From assembly GCA_001689405.1 (NCBI GenBank), contig LUJO01000005.1, positions 58,978 through 122,977 on the forward strand: 64,000 nucleotides of DNA, in the 5' to 3' direction. Source of the DNA: Candidatus Homeothermus arabinoxylanisolvens (GTDB taxonomy: Bacteria > Bacteroidota > Bacteroidia > Bacteroidales > Muribaculaceae). Of the stretch, positions 17,474-25,874 are shown in pieces. Each line of letters starts with the position of its first letter. Positions within the stretch are counted from its first letter, which is position 1. The translations under genes were made by a program, and so were the position numbers. The notes under the pieces were generated by a model, which was not told the origin of the DNA, did no database searches, and saw only the letters and a program-made list of their open reading frames with translations.

Positions 17474-18544
17474 ATGCGACAAACAAGAAAGGCCGTCCTC
17501 GTACTTGAAGACGGAACTGTTTTTGAAGGAAAGTCTTTTGGCTACGAAGCGTCGGTTGCCGGTGAGGTCGTTTTCAATACGGCTATGACCGGTTATCCCG
17601 AAAGTCTGACCGACCCATCTTATGAAGGTCAGATACTGGTTACGACCTATCCCATACTCGGTAATTACGGAGTGCCCCCGCGTAGAGAGAAAAATGATGT
17701 CAGCGAATACTACGAGAGCGAGCATATACACTGCAAGGCTATTGTGGCGCAGGATTATTCGTGGGACCACAGCCACTGGCAGGCCGACCGAAGTCTTGCC
17801 GACTGGCTGAAAGAGGAGAAGATTCCCGGCATATACGGAGTCGATACACGTGCGCTTACAAAGCATCTGCGCGAACACGGCTCGATGCTCGGCAAGATAC
17901 TGGTCGAAGGCACGGCCGATGTGCCTTATTATGACCCCAATACCGAGAATCTGGTGGCGAAAGTAAGTTGCCGCAATGTCGAGGTGCACGGCGAGGGGCA
18001 GAAAACAGTCGTGCTTGTCGACTGTGGTGTCAAACATAATATAATAAGGTGTCTTACCCGTAGAGGGGTCAAGGTCATACGTGTGCCGTGGGACTATGAC
18101 TTTACCGCCATACCTTACGACGGCTTGTTTATATCAAACGGTCCCGGCAATCCCGACATGGTCGGAAAAACCGTGGAGAATATTAAGAAAGCCATAGCCA
18201 TAGGGCGCCCCATATGCGGTATATGCATGGGCAATCAGCTGTTGTCTAAGGCTGCCGGCGCCAAGACCTACAAACTGCGTTACGGCCACCGCAGCCATAA
18301 TCAGCCCGTACGCCGTGTCGGTACCGACAAGTGCTATATAACTTCGCAGAACCACGGTTTCGCCGTCGATGACACTACTCTGTCGCAAGAGTGGGAGCCT
18401 CTGTTCATTAACATGAACGACGGTACAAACGAGGGCATCCGTCATAAGACAAAGCCGTTTTTCTCCGCGCAGTTTCACCCCGAGGCATCGTCCGGTCCTA
18501 AGGATACGGAATTTCTTTTCGATGAATTTATCAACATGCTATAA
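17474..18544 (+). CDS. carA: carbamoyl-phosphate synthase small (glutaminase) subunit
   Basis: CarA releases ammonia from glutamine and channels it to CarB, supplying carbamoyl phosphate for arginine and pyrimidine synthesis. The 356-residue protein has the N-terminal domain with the VFNTAMTGYPESLTDPSYEGQI signature. The class I amidotransferase domain carries the nucleophilic cysteine in GICMGNQLL and the histidine-glutamate pair in QFHPEA. The asparagine after GICMG replaces the more common histidine and is not a triad residue. carB begins 18 bases later. The N-succinylornithine carbamoyltransferase at 41640 would use the product. Confidence 0.97.
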   Translation: MRQTRKAVLVLEDGTVFEGKSFGYEASVAGEVVFNTAMTGYPESLTDPSYEGQILVTTYPILGNYGVPPRREKNDVSEYYESEHIHCKAIVAQDYSWDHSHWQADRSLADWLKEEKIPGIYGVDTRALTKHLREHGSMLGKILVEGTADVPYYDPNTENLVAKVSCRNVEVHGEGQKTVVLVDCGVKHNIIRCLTRRGVKVIRVPWDYDFTAIPYDGLFISNGPGNPDMVGKTVENIKKAIAIGRPICGICMGNQLLSKAAGAKTYKLRYGHRSHNQPVRRVGTDKCYITSQNHGFAVDDTTLSQEWEPLFINMNDGTNEGIRHKTKPFFSAQFHPEASSGPKDTEFLFDEFINML

Positions 18545-18562
18545 TCAAAGTCAATTGCTGTT

Positions 18563-21500
18563 ATGATTGAACGTAAGATGAAAAAAGTGTTGCTCCTCGG
18601 AAGCGGGGCTTTGAAAATCGGCGAGGCCGGTGAGTTTGATTATTCCGGTTCGCAGGCGTTGAAGGCCATGAAGGAGGAGGGTATCGATACCGTGTTGATA
18701 AATCCTAATATCGCTACGGTGCAGACCTCCGAAGGGTTTGCCGACAAGATATATTTCCTTCCGGTCACACCTTATTTCGTCGAGAAGGTTATCGAGAAAG
18801 AGCGCCCCGACGGCATTATGCTCGCTTTCGGCGGTCAGACGGCGCTTAACTGCGGTGTGGCCCTGTATGAGAGCGGTGTGCTCGAAAAGTACGGCGTGGA
18901 GGTTATGGGTACCCCCGTAAGGGCCATAATGGATACTGAGGACCGTGAGCTGTTTATCCGTAAACTTGATGAAATAAATGTCAAGACCATAAAGAGTGAG
19001 GCTGTCAACACTATTGCCGACGCCATAAGCGCGGCCAATCAGCTGGGCTACCCGGTAATCGTGCGCGCGGCTTATGCGCTGGGCGGTCTGGGCAGCGGCT
19101 TCTGCGATGACGAGCGGCAGCTTGTGGCGCTTGTGGAGAAGGCGTTGGCTTTCTCTCCGCAGGTGCTGGTGGAGAAGTCGCTCAAAGGATGGAAAGAGGT
19201 CGAATATGAAGTCGTGCGTGACCGTTATGACAACTGTATAACGGTGTGCAATATGGAAAACTTCGACCCGCTGGGCATTCATACCGGCGAGTCTATCGTC
19301 GTGGCCCCTTCGCAGACCCTTTCCAACGAGGACTACCACTACCTGCGTAAACTTGCCATCAAGATAATACGCCACATCGGTATTGTGGGCGAGTGCAACG
19401 TACAGTATGCCTTTGACCCCGCATCGATGGATTACAGGGTCATCGAGGTCAATGCACGTCTGTCGCGCTCGTCGGCGCTGGCCTCCAAGGCTACCGGTTA
19501 CCCGTTGGCTTTTGTTGCCGCCAAACTCGGACTCGGTTACGGGCTTTTCGAGCTGAAAAACTCGGTTACGAAGGTGACTTCGGCCTTCTTTGAGCCGGCT
19601 CTTGACTACATTGTGGTGAAGATACCGCGCTGGGACCTCGGTAAGTTCCACGGAGTCAAGCGCGAGATAGGATCATCCATGAAGTCTGTGGGCGAGGTCA
19701 TGGCCATCGGGCGTACTTTCGAGGAGGCCATCCAGAAAGGTCTGCGTATGATAGGGCAGGGGATGCACGGATTTGTTGAGAACAAGGAGTTGAAAATACC
19801 CGACATAGACCATGCTCTTAAGGAACCTACCGACAAGCGCATATTCGTTATCTCGAAGGCCATGAGGCAGGGGTACAGCGTGGAACGCATACATGAACTC
19901 ACCAAGATTGACCGCTGGTTTCTGTACAAGCTGTACAACATTGTCATGACGGCCGATGAGCTGGAGACCTGTGATGAGCTTAAATCCATACCCGAAGCGC
20001 TTTTGCGTCAGGCCAAGGAACAGGGCTTCAGTGACTTCCAGATAGCGCGTGCGGTGTTCAAGGCCACACCCTACGATGTCGATGCCGAGGTGTCGGCCGT
20101 GAGGGCTATGCGCAAGTCGCTCGGCATAGTGCCTGTGGTGAAGCAGATCGACACTCTCGGCGCCGAGTATCCAGCTATGACCAACTATCTGTATCTGACA
20201 TATAACGGCTCTGAGAACGATGTCACTTATCTGCATGACCATAAATCTATCGTGGTGCTCGGGTCCGGTGCTTACCGTATAGGAAGCTCGGTCGAGTTTG
20301 ACTGGTGTTCGGTAAACGCTCTAATGACGGTAAAGCGCGAGGGCTGGCGTTCGGTGATGATCAATTACAATCCCGAGACAGTGTCTACCGACTATGACAT
20401 GTGCGACCGTCTGTATTTTGACGAGCTGACTTACGAGCGTGTCATGGACATACTTGACCTTGAGCAGCCCCACGGTGTCATACTGTCGGTGGGCGGGCAG
20501 ATACCCAACAATCTTGCCACTCGTCTTGATGCCGCCGCGGTGCCTATTCTCGGCACTTCGGCCTCTTCGATTGACAATGCCGAGGACCGTCATAAATTCT
20601 CGGCGATGCTTGACCGTATAGGAGTCGACCAGCCGCGCTGGCGCGAGTTGACTTCGTTTGACGACATACACCGGTTCATTGATGAGGTCGGCTTCCCCGT
20701 GCTCGTGCGTCCGAGCTACGTATTGTCAGGCGCCGCGATGAATGTGTGCAGCAACAACGAGGAGCTTGAACGCTTCCTCCGCCTTGCCGCCAATGTGTCA
20801 AAACAGCATCCGGTTGTCGTTACCGAGTTTATTCAGGACGCCAAGGAGATAGAGATGGATGCGGTGGCGCAGAACGGCGAGATAAAGGTTTATGCCATAT
20901 CGGAGCACATTGAGTTTGCCGGCGTACATTCCGGCGACGCCACAATCCAGTTCCCTCCGCAGAAACTGTATGTGGAGACCATACGGCGTATCAAGAAAGT
21001 AAGTCAGAAGATAGCCAAGGCGCTTGATATTTCCGGCCCGTTCAACATCCAGTTTCTCGCCAAGAACAATGACATAAAAGTAATTGAGTGCAATCTGCGT
21101 GCTTCGAGGTCATTCCCCTTTGTCAGCAAGGTGCTTAAGCTCAATTTTATCGATATCGCTACACGGGTAATGCTCGGACTTGAGGTCGAGAAGCCCCATA
21201 AAAACGCCTTTGACCTCGACTATGTGGGCATAAAGGCATCGCAATTCTCATTCTCGCGTCTTCAGGGCGCTGACCCCGTGCTCGGTGTGGACATGTCCTC
21301 TACAGGCGAGGTAGGATGCATCGGAGCCGACACTGACGAGGCTATACTGAAGTCCATGCTGTCGGTAGGTGTGCGTGTGCCGTCGAAAGGCAAGGGTGTG
21401 TTGCTGTCGACGGGTACCGCCAAGCAGAAGGCGGCCATGCTTGACGCGGCCCATGCTTTGCATAATAGCGGCTACAGCCTCTACGCTACCGGGGGAACTC

Positions 21501-21793
21501 ATCAGTTCCTTACCGACAACGGCATACCTGCCGTAAAAGTGTATTGGCCCAGCCAGCCCGATATGCAGCCGCAGGCTCTGTCGCTGCTCCATGACAAGGA
21601 GGTAGACCTTGTGGTGAACATTCCCAAGAACCTGTCGGAAACGGAGCTGACCAACGGCTATCGCATACGCCGTGCGGCGATAGACCTGAATATACCGCTT
21701 CTTACCAATGCCCGCCTCGCTTCGACATTCATCCACGCTTTCACAACCATGTCGATCGACGATATCGAGATAAAGCCGTGGAATGAATATTGA
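18563..21793 (+). CDS. carB: carbamoyl-phosphate synthase large subunit
   Basis: This is the 1076-residue synthetase subunit with two homologous ATP-grasp halves. The first (from KKVLLLGSGALKIGEAGEFDYSG) makes carboxyphosphate and carbamate. The second (from KSIVVLGSGAYRIGSSVEFDW, near residue 555) phosphorylates the carbamate. A C-terminal methylglyoxal-synthase-like allosteric domain begins near 935, with LYATGGTHQFL. The length is complete and it pairs with carA in one operon. A second ATG four codons inside (MKKVLLL) is an equally plausible start. Confidence 0.97.
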   Translation: MIERKMKKVLLLGSGALKIGEAGEFDYSGSQALKAMKEEGIDTVLINPNIATVQTSEGFADKIYFLPVTPYFVEKVIEKERPDGIMLAFGGQTALNCGVALYESGVLEKYGVEVMGTPVRAIMDTEDRELFIRKLDEINVKTIKSEAVNTIADAISAANQLGYPVIVRAAYALGGLGSGFCDDERQLVALVEKALAFSPQVLVEKSLKGWKEVEYEVVRDRYDNCITVCNMENFDPLGIHTGESIVVAPSQTLSNEDYHYLRKLAIKIIRHIGIVGECNVQYAFDPASMDYRVIEVNARLSRSSALASKATGYPLAFVAAKLGLGYGLFELKNSVTKVTSAFFEPALDYIVVKIPRWDLGKFHGVKREIGSSMKSVGEVMAIGRTFEEAIQKGLRMIGQGMHGFVENKELKIPDIDHALKEPTDKRIFVISKAMRQGYSVERIHELTKIDRWFLYKLYNIVMTADELETCDELKSIPEALLRQAKEQGFSDFQIARAVFKATPYDVDAEVSAVRAMRKSLGIVPVVKQIDTLGAEYPAMTNYLYLTYNGSENDVTYLHDHKSIVVLGSGAYRIGSSVEFDWCSVNALMTVKREGWRSVMINYNPETVSTDYDMCDRLYFDELTYERVMDILDLEQPHGVILSVGGQIPNNLATRLDAAAVPILGTSASSIDNAEDRHKFSAMLDRIGVDQPRWRELTSFDDIHRFIDEVGFPVLVRPSYVLSGAAMNVCSNNEELERFLRLAANVSKQHPVVVTEFIQDAKEIEMDAVAQNGEIKVYAISEHIEFAGVHSGDATIQFPPQKLYVETIRRIKKVSQKIAKALDISGPFNIQFLAKNNDIKVIECNLRASRSFPFVSKVLKLNFIDIATRVMLGLEVEKPHKNAFDLDYVGIKASQFSFSRLQGADPVLGVDMSSTGEVGCIGADTDEAILKSMLSVGVRVPSKGKGVLLSTGTAKQKAAMLDAAHALHNSGYSLYATGGTHQFLTDNGIPAVKVYWPSQPDMQPQALSLLHDKEVDLVVNIPKNLSETELTNGYRIRRAAIDLNIPLLTNARLASTFIHAFTTMSIDDIEIKPWNEY

Positions 21794-21803
21794 CAATCAG
21801 GTG

Positions 21804-21834
21804 TTGCGGGTATTAAATAAATTTGCTAACTTTG
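21804..21834 (+). promoter_or_regulatory. promoter of tRNA-Pro
   Basis: TTG is followed by exactly 20 bases and then TAACTTTG and CA, an ideal Bacteroidetes promoter. It ends 18 bases before the mature tRNA. Confidence 0.8.
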
Positions 21835-21852
21835 CAGTCGCCTGAGGGCAAT

Positions 21853-21930
21853 CGGGGCGTAGCGCAGTCCGGCTAGCGCACCTGCTTTGGGAGCAGGGGG
21901 TCGAAGGTTCGAATCCTTTCACCCCGACCA
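21853..21930 (+). tRNA. tRNA-Pro (anticodon TGG)
   Basis: The cloverleaf folds fully: acceptor stem from CGGGGCG, D arm GCGC/GCGC, anticodon stem CCTGC/GCAGG with loop TTTGGGA, T arm GAAGG/CCTTT with loop TTCGAAT, and an encoded CCA end. The anticodon TGG reads proline CCN codons. The C1-G72 pair is the usual bacterial proline identity pair. One acceptor pair, 6-67, is C against A, an unusual mismatch in an otherwise perfect stem. Confidence 0.97.
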
Positions 21931-21934
21931 CAAT

Positions 21935-21980
21935 AAAGGCGTTGAAATACAGCTGTCCGTGCTGCTTTCAACGCCTTTTT
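21935..21980 (+). terminator. intrinsic terminator after tRNA-Pro
   Basis: Thirteen paired bases (AAAGGCGTTGAAA and its complement) enclose a loop and run into TTTTT. It begins five bases after the CCA end. Confidence 0.85.
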
Positions 21981-22051
21981 CATATCCCCTTGTGACATCT
22001 CGGCGATGTCCGATTGCAAATGGCGGGGGTGAAAAAATTGTGGGGAAATAC

Positions 22052-22082
22052 TTGACATCGCGTTTCCGGGATATTATCTTTG
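22052..22082 (+). promoter_or_regulatory. promoter of the hypothetical gene at 22113
   Basis: TTG, a 20-base spacer and TATCTTTG match the consensus exactly. The leader to the ATG would be about 25 bases. Confidence 0.75.
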
Positions 22083-22112
22083 TGACGAAATCAATCTTAA
22101 CCTATACGCTAC

Positions 22113-22703
22113 ATGAAAAAGACATTCAAGTTTGACAGCGAATGGTCAATCGCCATATCGCTGCTTCCCGAAGAGCAACAACAATTACTTACCGAGGCCA
22201 TAAAGGAGTATCAGTCATGCGACAAAATGCCCGACAATCTCGACCCGGCATCGATGATGGGATTCCTTATGGCGAAAACCGTAATAGACCGACGCAAACG
22301 TGCCAACATGCGCGCCCGCGAGCGTCGCGCCCTGCGCCGTGCACAGAACGCACCTCTGTCTGTTCAGTCCGCCCCTGACGAAACCCCGGCCACCGCTGTA
22401 AGTCTGCCGGCTGAAAACGCCGTGCCGCCGGCTCCGCGGTATGCCCCGGTCGGCGTGACCCGATTTTTTCAGGAGGGCTCACCATCGACTCCCCTGCACG
22501 ACATCGTGCGCAGCCTCATGCAGGACAACGTCTTTATGCTGCGTCTGTGCAACGAGTCGGGCCTGACACGCAATCAGGCCACAGAGGCGGTGTTCAAGCT
22601 TGTAAACCGCCGCATACAGTGCCGACGCCCGGTCAATGACCTGACGCGCCTTAAAACCGTATGCCTCGACACAATACCGAAGATGCAACATACATGCCGT
22701 TGA
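22113..22703 (+). CDS. hypothetical protein, 196 residues
   Basis: I do not recognise a named family with confidence. The N-terminal 70 residues are helical and acidic (WSIAISLLPEEQQQLLTEAIKEYQ), followed by a basic arginine-rich stretch (RRKRANMRARERRALRRAQ). An alanine- and proline-rich linker covers about 85-120. A C-terminal helical domain contains DNVFMLRLCNESGLTRNQATEAVFKLV. The split into N- and C-terminal helical parts recalls DUF6291/DUF7833-type proteins common on Bacteroidetes mobile elements, but that is only a resemblance. The gene has its own consensus promoter, sits directly behind a tRNA, and converges with the cca operon. Confidence 0.6.
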   Translation: MKKTFKFDSEWSIAISLLPEEQQQLLTEAIKEYQSCDKMPDNLDPASMMGFLMAKTVIDRRKRANMRARERRALRRAQNAPLSVQSAPDETPATAVSLPAENAVPPAPRYAPVGVTRFFQEGSPSTPLHDIVRSLMQDNVFMLRLCNESGLTRNQATEAVFKLVNRRIQCRRPVNDLTRLKTVCLDTIPKMQHTCR

Positions 22704-22777
22704 TTGACAACATTTGTGTGCTTGGACTCTCGGTGGATGCGGCGGCGGTCTGCGTCCGTATTTGGAGGCTGATGCCT

Positions 22778-24190
22778 TTAGTCGGCTGATAGACCGAGCT
22801 CCGAGGCCACTTCGTGCATGTAGGCCATTGCCGCCTCGCGTTCGTTGGGTATGCTCCCGTCAAGTATGGCGTTTTTGATGCGCTCCTTTATCATGCCTAC
22901 TTCGCGCGACGGCCCCAGATTGAACGTAGCCATAATCTCCTCGCCCGATACCGGCGGCTGGAAGTTGCGTATGCGGTCTTTTTCTTCAAGCTCCTCCATC
23001 TTTTTCCGTACGAGTACGAAGTTGTCGAGGAAGCGCCGCACCTTTTCTTGATTCTTGGAGGTGATGTCGGCCTCGCACAGTGTCATGAGGTCCTCGATGT
23101 CGTCGCCGGCATCGAATAGCAGCCGGCGTACGGCGGAGTCGGTCACCTCGTCCTCTACAAGGGCTATGGGGCGCATGTGCAGTTCGACCAGCTTCTGCAC
23201 ATACTTCATCTTCTCGTTGAGCGGAAGCCTCATGGCGCGGAATATGCGGGGCACCATTTTGGCTCCTATGAAGTTGTGGTTGTGAAATGTCCAGCCGGTT
23301 TTATGGTCCCAGCGTTTTGTCACGGGTTTCGCTATGTCGTGAAGCAGGGCGGCCCACCGCAGCCACACATTGTCGCTTTTGCGCGCCACGTTGTCGACTA
23401 CCGTGAGCGTATGCTGGAAATTGTCTTTGTGTCCGCGGCCGTTTACAGTCTCCACGCCTTTCATGGCGTGCAGTTCGGGCATGATGTACGACAACAGTCC
23501 GCACAGTTCAAGCAGCTCCCAGCCTATGGAGGGCATGGGTGACGCCATGATTTTCATCAGCTCGTCGGCAATGCGCTCGCGCGATATGATGTTGATGCGC
23601 GATGCATTTCGCGCGATAGCGTCAAATGTCTCGCCGTATATGGTGAAGCCGAGCTGTGTGGCAAAACGGATGGCTCTCATCATGCGCAGCGGGTCGTCGC
23701 TGAATGTTATGTCGGGGTCGAGCGGTGTGCGTATGAGCTGACGGTCCAGATCGCCTATGCCGTCGTAGGGGTCGACAAGGTGTCCGAAGTTGTCGGCATT
23801 GACACATACGGCCATGGCGTTTATGGTGAAGTCGCGCCGGGCGAGGTCATCGTCAAGTGTCCCGTCCTCCACTACCGGCTTGCGGCTGTCGTGGCTGTAT
23901 GACTCCCGTCGTGCTCCCACAAACTCAAGCTCTATGCCTCCGTGCTTTACTTGGGCCGTGCCGAAGTTTTTAAATACGCTGCAGTGGGTGCCTTTGCCGA
24001 GTTTGCGTGCCACGGCTTCGGCTACCTCTATGCCGCTGCCTACCGTAACGAAGTCGACATCCTTGGAGTGACGTTGAAGAAACAGGTCGCGCACATATCC
24101 GCCCACTACGTAGCAGGGGCGCGACATGCTGTCGGCCACCGAGGCCACTGTGTGAAACACGGGTGAGTCTATTTTGTCGGCAATCAGCAT
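22778..24190 (-). CDS. CCA-adding tRNA nucleotidyltransferase with HD domain
   Basis: This 470-residue class II polymerase A-type enzyme adds or repairs the CCA end of tRNAs. The opening GGYVRDLFLQRHSKDVDFVT is the catalytic loop with two metal-binding aspartates. RRDFTINAMAV and the ALRMMRAIRFATQLGF-type segment (here DPLRMMRAIRF) follow. An HD phosphohydrolase domain (WAALLHDIAKPVTKR, near 285) forms the C-terminal half. It is the last gene of the rny-PSP1-gldH-M24-cca run, 12 bases after the peptidase gene. Whether it adds all of CCA or only part cannot be judged by eye. Confidence 0.93.
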   Translation of the reverse strand: MLIADKIDSPVFHTVASVADSMSRPCYVVGGYVRDLFLQRHSKDVDFVTVGSGIEVAEAVARKLGKGTHCSVFKNFGTAQVKHGGIELEFVGARRESYSHDSRKPVVEDGTLDDDLARRDFTINAMAVCVNADNFGHLVDPYDGIGDLDRQLIRTPLDPDITFSDDPLRMMRAIRFATQLGFTIYGETFDAIARNASRINIISRERIADELMKIMASPMPSIGWELLELCGLLSYIMPELHAMKGVETVNGRGHKDNFQHTLTVVDNVARKSDNVWLRWAALLHDIAKPVTKRWDHKTGWTFHNHNFIGAKMVPRIFRAMRLPLNEKMKYVQKLVELHMRPIALVEDEVTDSAVRRLLFDAGDDIEDLMTLCEADITSKNQEKVRRFLDNFVLVRKKMEELEEKDRIRNFQPPVSGEEIMATFNLGPSREVGMIKERIKNAILDGSIPNEREAAMAYMHEVASELGLSAD

Positions 24191-24202
24191 GGCGCAGACC
24201 GG

Positions 24203-25384
24203 TTACATGAGATTGATTATACGTTCCGGAGCGTTTGTTATGCGTTCAAGACCGTTGTCAGTGACGATGTAGGTGTTTTCGACGCCTACCGCTCCCACTT
24301 CGGGTATGACGAATTTCGGCTCCAGTGCTATGACGTTGTTCTTGGTGAGTATGTCGCGGCTCCGCGGAGCTATGACGGGCAGTTCGTTGATTTCTATGCC
24401 TACGCCGTGGCCTATGAAGCCCGCTTTCTGTCTATGCCCCATGAAGTAGCGTTCGAGGTCATGACTGCGTACTATCGACATTGCAGTCTCGTAGAGTTCG
24501 GCCGCCGGAGTGCCGGGCTTTCCTGCCTTTTCCAGAGTACGGCATATCTCTATCGAACATTCATGGGCCTGCATGGCTTTGTCATCGAGCTGTCCGCAGG
24601 CAAACACACGGGTCATGTCGGTCATGTAGCCTGTGAAGTTGCCGTTGGAGTCAACCATTACCGACATGCCGGGTCTTATGACTGTGCCGTCGGCGCCTAC
24701 AGGCAACGAGGGGTCGAGGCCCGCTCCGCCCATGGCGAAATCGTAGGGTGTGGGAGAGTCGGCATTTTCGCCGGCTAATATGTTGGACATGAAAAACTCC
24801 ATCGAGTCGCCGGCAATGCGGAATATGCCCAGACATCCTTCAAGCCGTGATGCGCGCTCAATCTCTATCTGCAGCTCTATGTCGGTCATGCCCTCCTTGT
24901 ACAGGCGGGGTATGAGGTCGTAAACGCGTTGGTGCTTGATGCCCGACTGCCGCAACTGCTCCAGCTCGAAATCGGTCTTTACCGATCTTACCGATTTTAT
25001 TAACGGCGACGCATCGGCGGGAGTGACGCCGGGAAACGCGTTTACAAGACGCCGGTAGCTGATTACGTCAAGCGAGCTTAACTCGTATCCCATTACGGCG
25101 GGCATTACGGCGCCGGCAGCCGACAGCAGTTCTGCGATCTGCTCCGGCTTGCGTATATATTTTACTCTGTCGTCGGTGATGCCTTCGGGCCGGCGTATAA
25201 AGTATGTGGCCTCGCCGTTAGTCGGTATGTATACGTATCCGCTGAATACTCGTCCTGATGTATAATATATGTCGGCATTGTCAGAGATAAGCATGGCGTC
25301 CATGCCGTGGGCCCGCATGGCTTCCTGCAACTTCGCTATCCTGCGGTCAATCTCTTCTGTCGGGGTAAGAGCGTGTAGTCTCAT
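24203..25384 (-). CDS. M24-family metallopeptidase (Xaa-Pro aminopeptidase-like)
   Basis: The ATG at 25384 (MRLHALTPTEEIDRRIAKLQEAMR) is chosen because it lies 16 bases after the gldH stop. The longer reading frame from 25444 would overlap gldH. The 393-residue protein has a creatinase-like N-terminal domain (to about 150) and a pita-bread catalytic domain. Metal ligands are visible in VMVDSNGNFTGYMTDMTRVF, GHGVGIEINELPVI and a late ALEPKF glutamate. It probably removes N-terminal residues before proline from peptides in the cytosol. One aspartate position in VDSNG differs from the usual VDxG, which may affect metal binding. Confidence 0.85.
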   Translation of the reverse strand: MRLHALTPTEEIDRRIAKLQEAMRAHGMDAMLISDNADIYYTSGRVFSGYVYIPTNGEATYFIRRPEGITDDRVKYIRKPEQIAELLSAAGAVMPAVMGYELSSLDVISYRRLVNAFPGVTPADASPLIKSVRSVKTDFELEQLRQSGIKHQRVYDLIPRLYKEGMTDIELQIEIERASRLEGCLGIFRIAGDSMEFFMSNILAGENADSPTPYDFAMGGAGLDPSLPVGADGTVIRPGMSVMVDSNGNFTGYMTDMTRVFACGQLDDKAMQAHECSIEICRTLEKAGKPGTPAAELYETAMSIVRSHDLERYFMGHRQKAGFIGHGVGIEINELPVIAPRSRDILTKNNVIALEPKFVIPEVGAVGVENTYIVTDNGLERITNAPERIINLM

Positions 25385-25400
25385 TTTGGTTAATGCTGAA

Positions 25401-25874
25401 TTAATTACTTTCTGTCGAAACGAATGTAATGCCCAATTGTTCAACGTCGGGCAATGTATCGAGTCGCATGATGTGCCTTACCGTGATTGTGTCGCCTCTG
25501 AACAATCGGGTTATGCCGCGGACCGTGTCGCTGAACTGGTACGAGGCGCCGAAGCCGTTGCCGTACCAGCGTCCGTATATGTCGGCCAGCTGCAGATTGA
25601 CTGTGTCACGGCTTATCTTGTCGACTCCGCTCCGTCGGGTAAGCTCAAGCCACAGATTGCTGTACGGATAGTTGTTGTTGTGGCGTACGGCTACGGTAAG
25701 AGTGCCTGACGCTACCGAATCGGCAATGTCGGTGATGAAGCGGAGGGTATCGTCATAAACCCATCCGGCCGGCGGCAGATTGCAAAATTCGCTGTAGTCA
25801 TTCTGTCGGGAAGAGCATGCTCCCAGACCGATTGAAAACAGCAGTATCATATACACTCCGAGGAGCTTATTCAT
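25401..25874 (-). CDS. gldH: gliding-motility lipoprotein GldH
   Basis: The ATG at 25874 starts a lipoprotein signal, MNKLLGVYMILLFSIGLGAC, with the lipobox LGAC and the modified cysteine C20. The upstream in-frame extension to 26096 lies inside the PSP1 gene and is basic low-complexity sequence, so it is rejected. The mature part (157 residues in total) matches GldH, with WVYDDTLRF, a YPYSNLWLELT strand and a final TVRHIMRLDTLPDVEQLGI. GldH is required for gliding in Flavobacterium but persists in non-gliding gut Bacteroidales, where its role is unknown. It overlaps the PSP1 stop by 8 bases, indicating translational coupling. Confidence 0.88.
   Translation of the reverse strand: MNKLLGVYMILLFSIGLGACSSRQNDYSEFCNLPPAGWVYDDTLRFITDIADSVASGTLTVAVRHNNNYPYSNLWLELTRRSGVDKISRDTVNLQLADIYGRWYGNGFGASYQFSDTVRGITRLFRGDTITVRHIMRLDTLPDVEQLGITFVSTESN

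Noticed and set aside
21873..22058. Minus-strand frame ending GRGERIRTFDPLLPKQVR
   Set aside because: This is the well-known false protein produced by translating the antisense of a tRNA gene, and it overlaps tRNA-Pro and its terminator.
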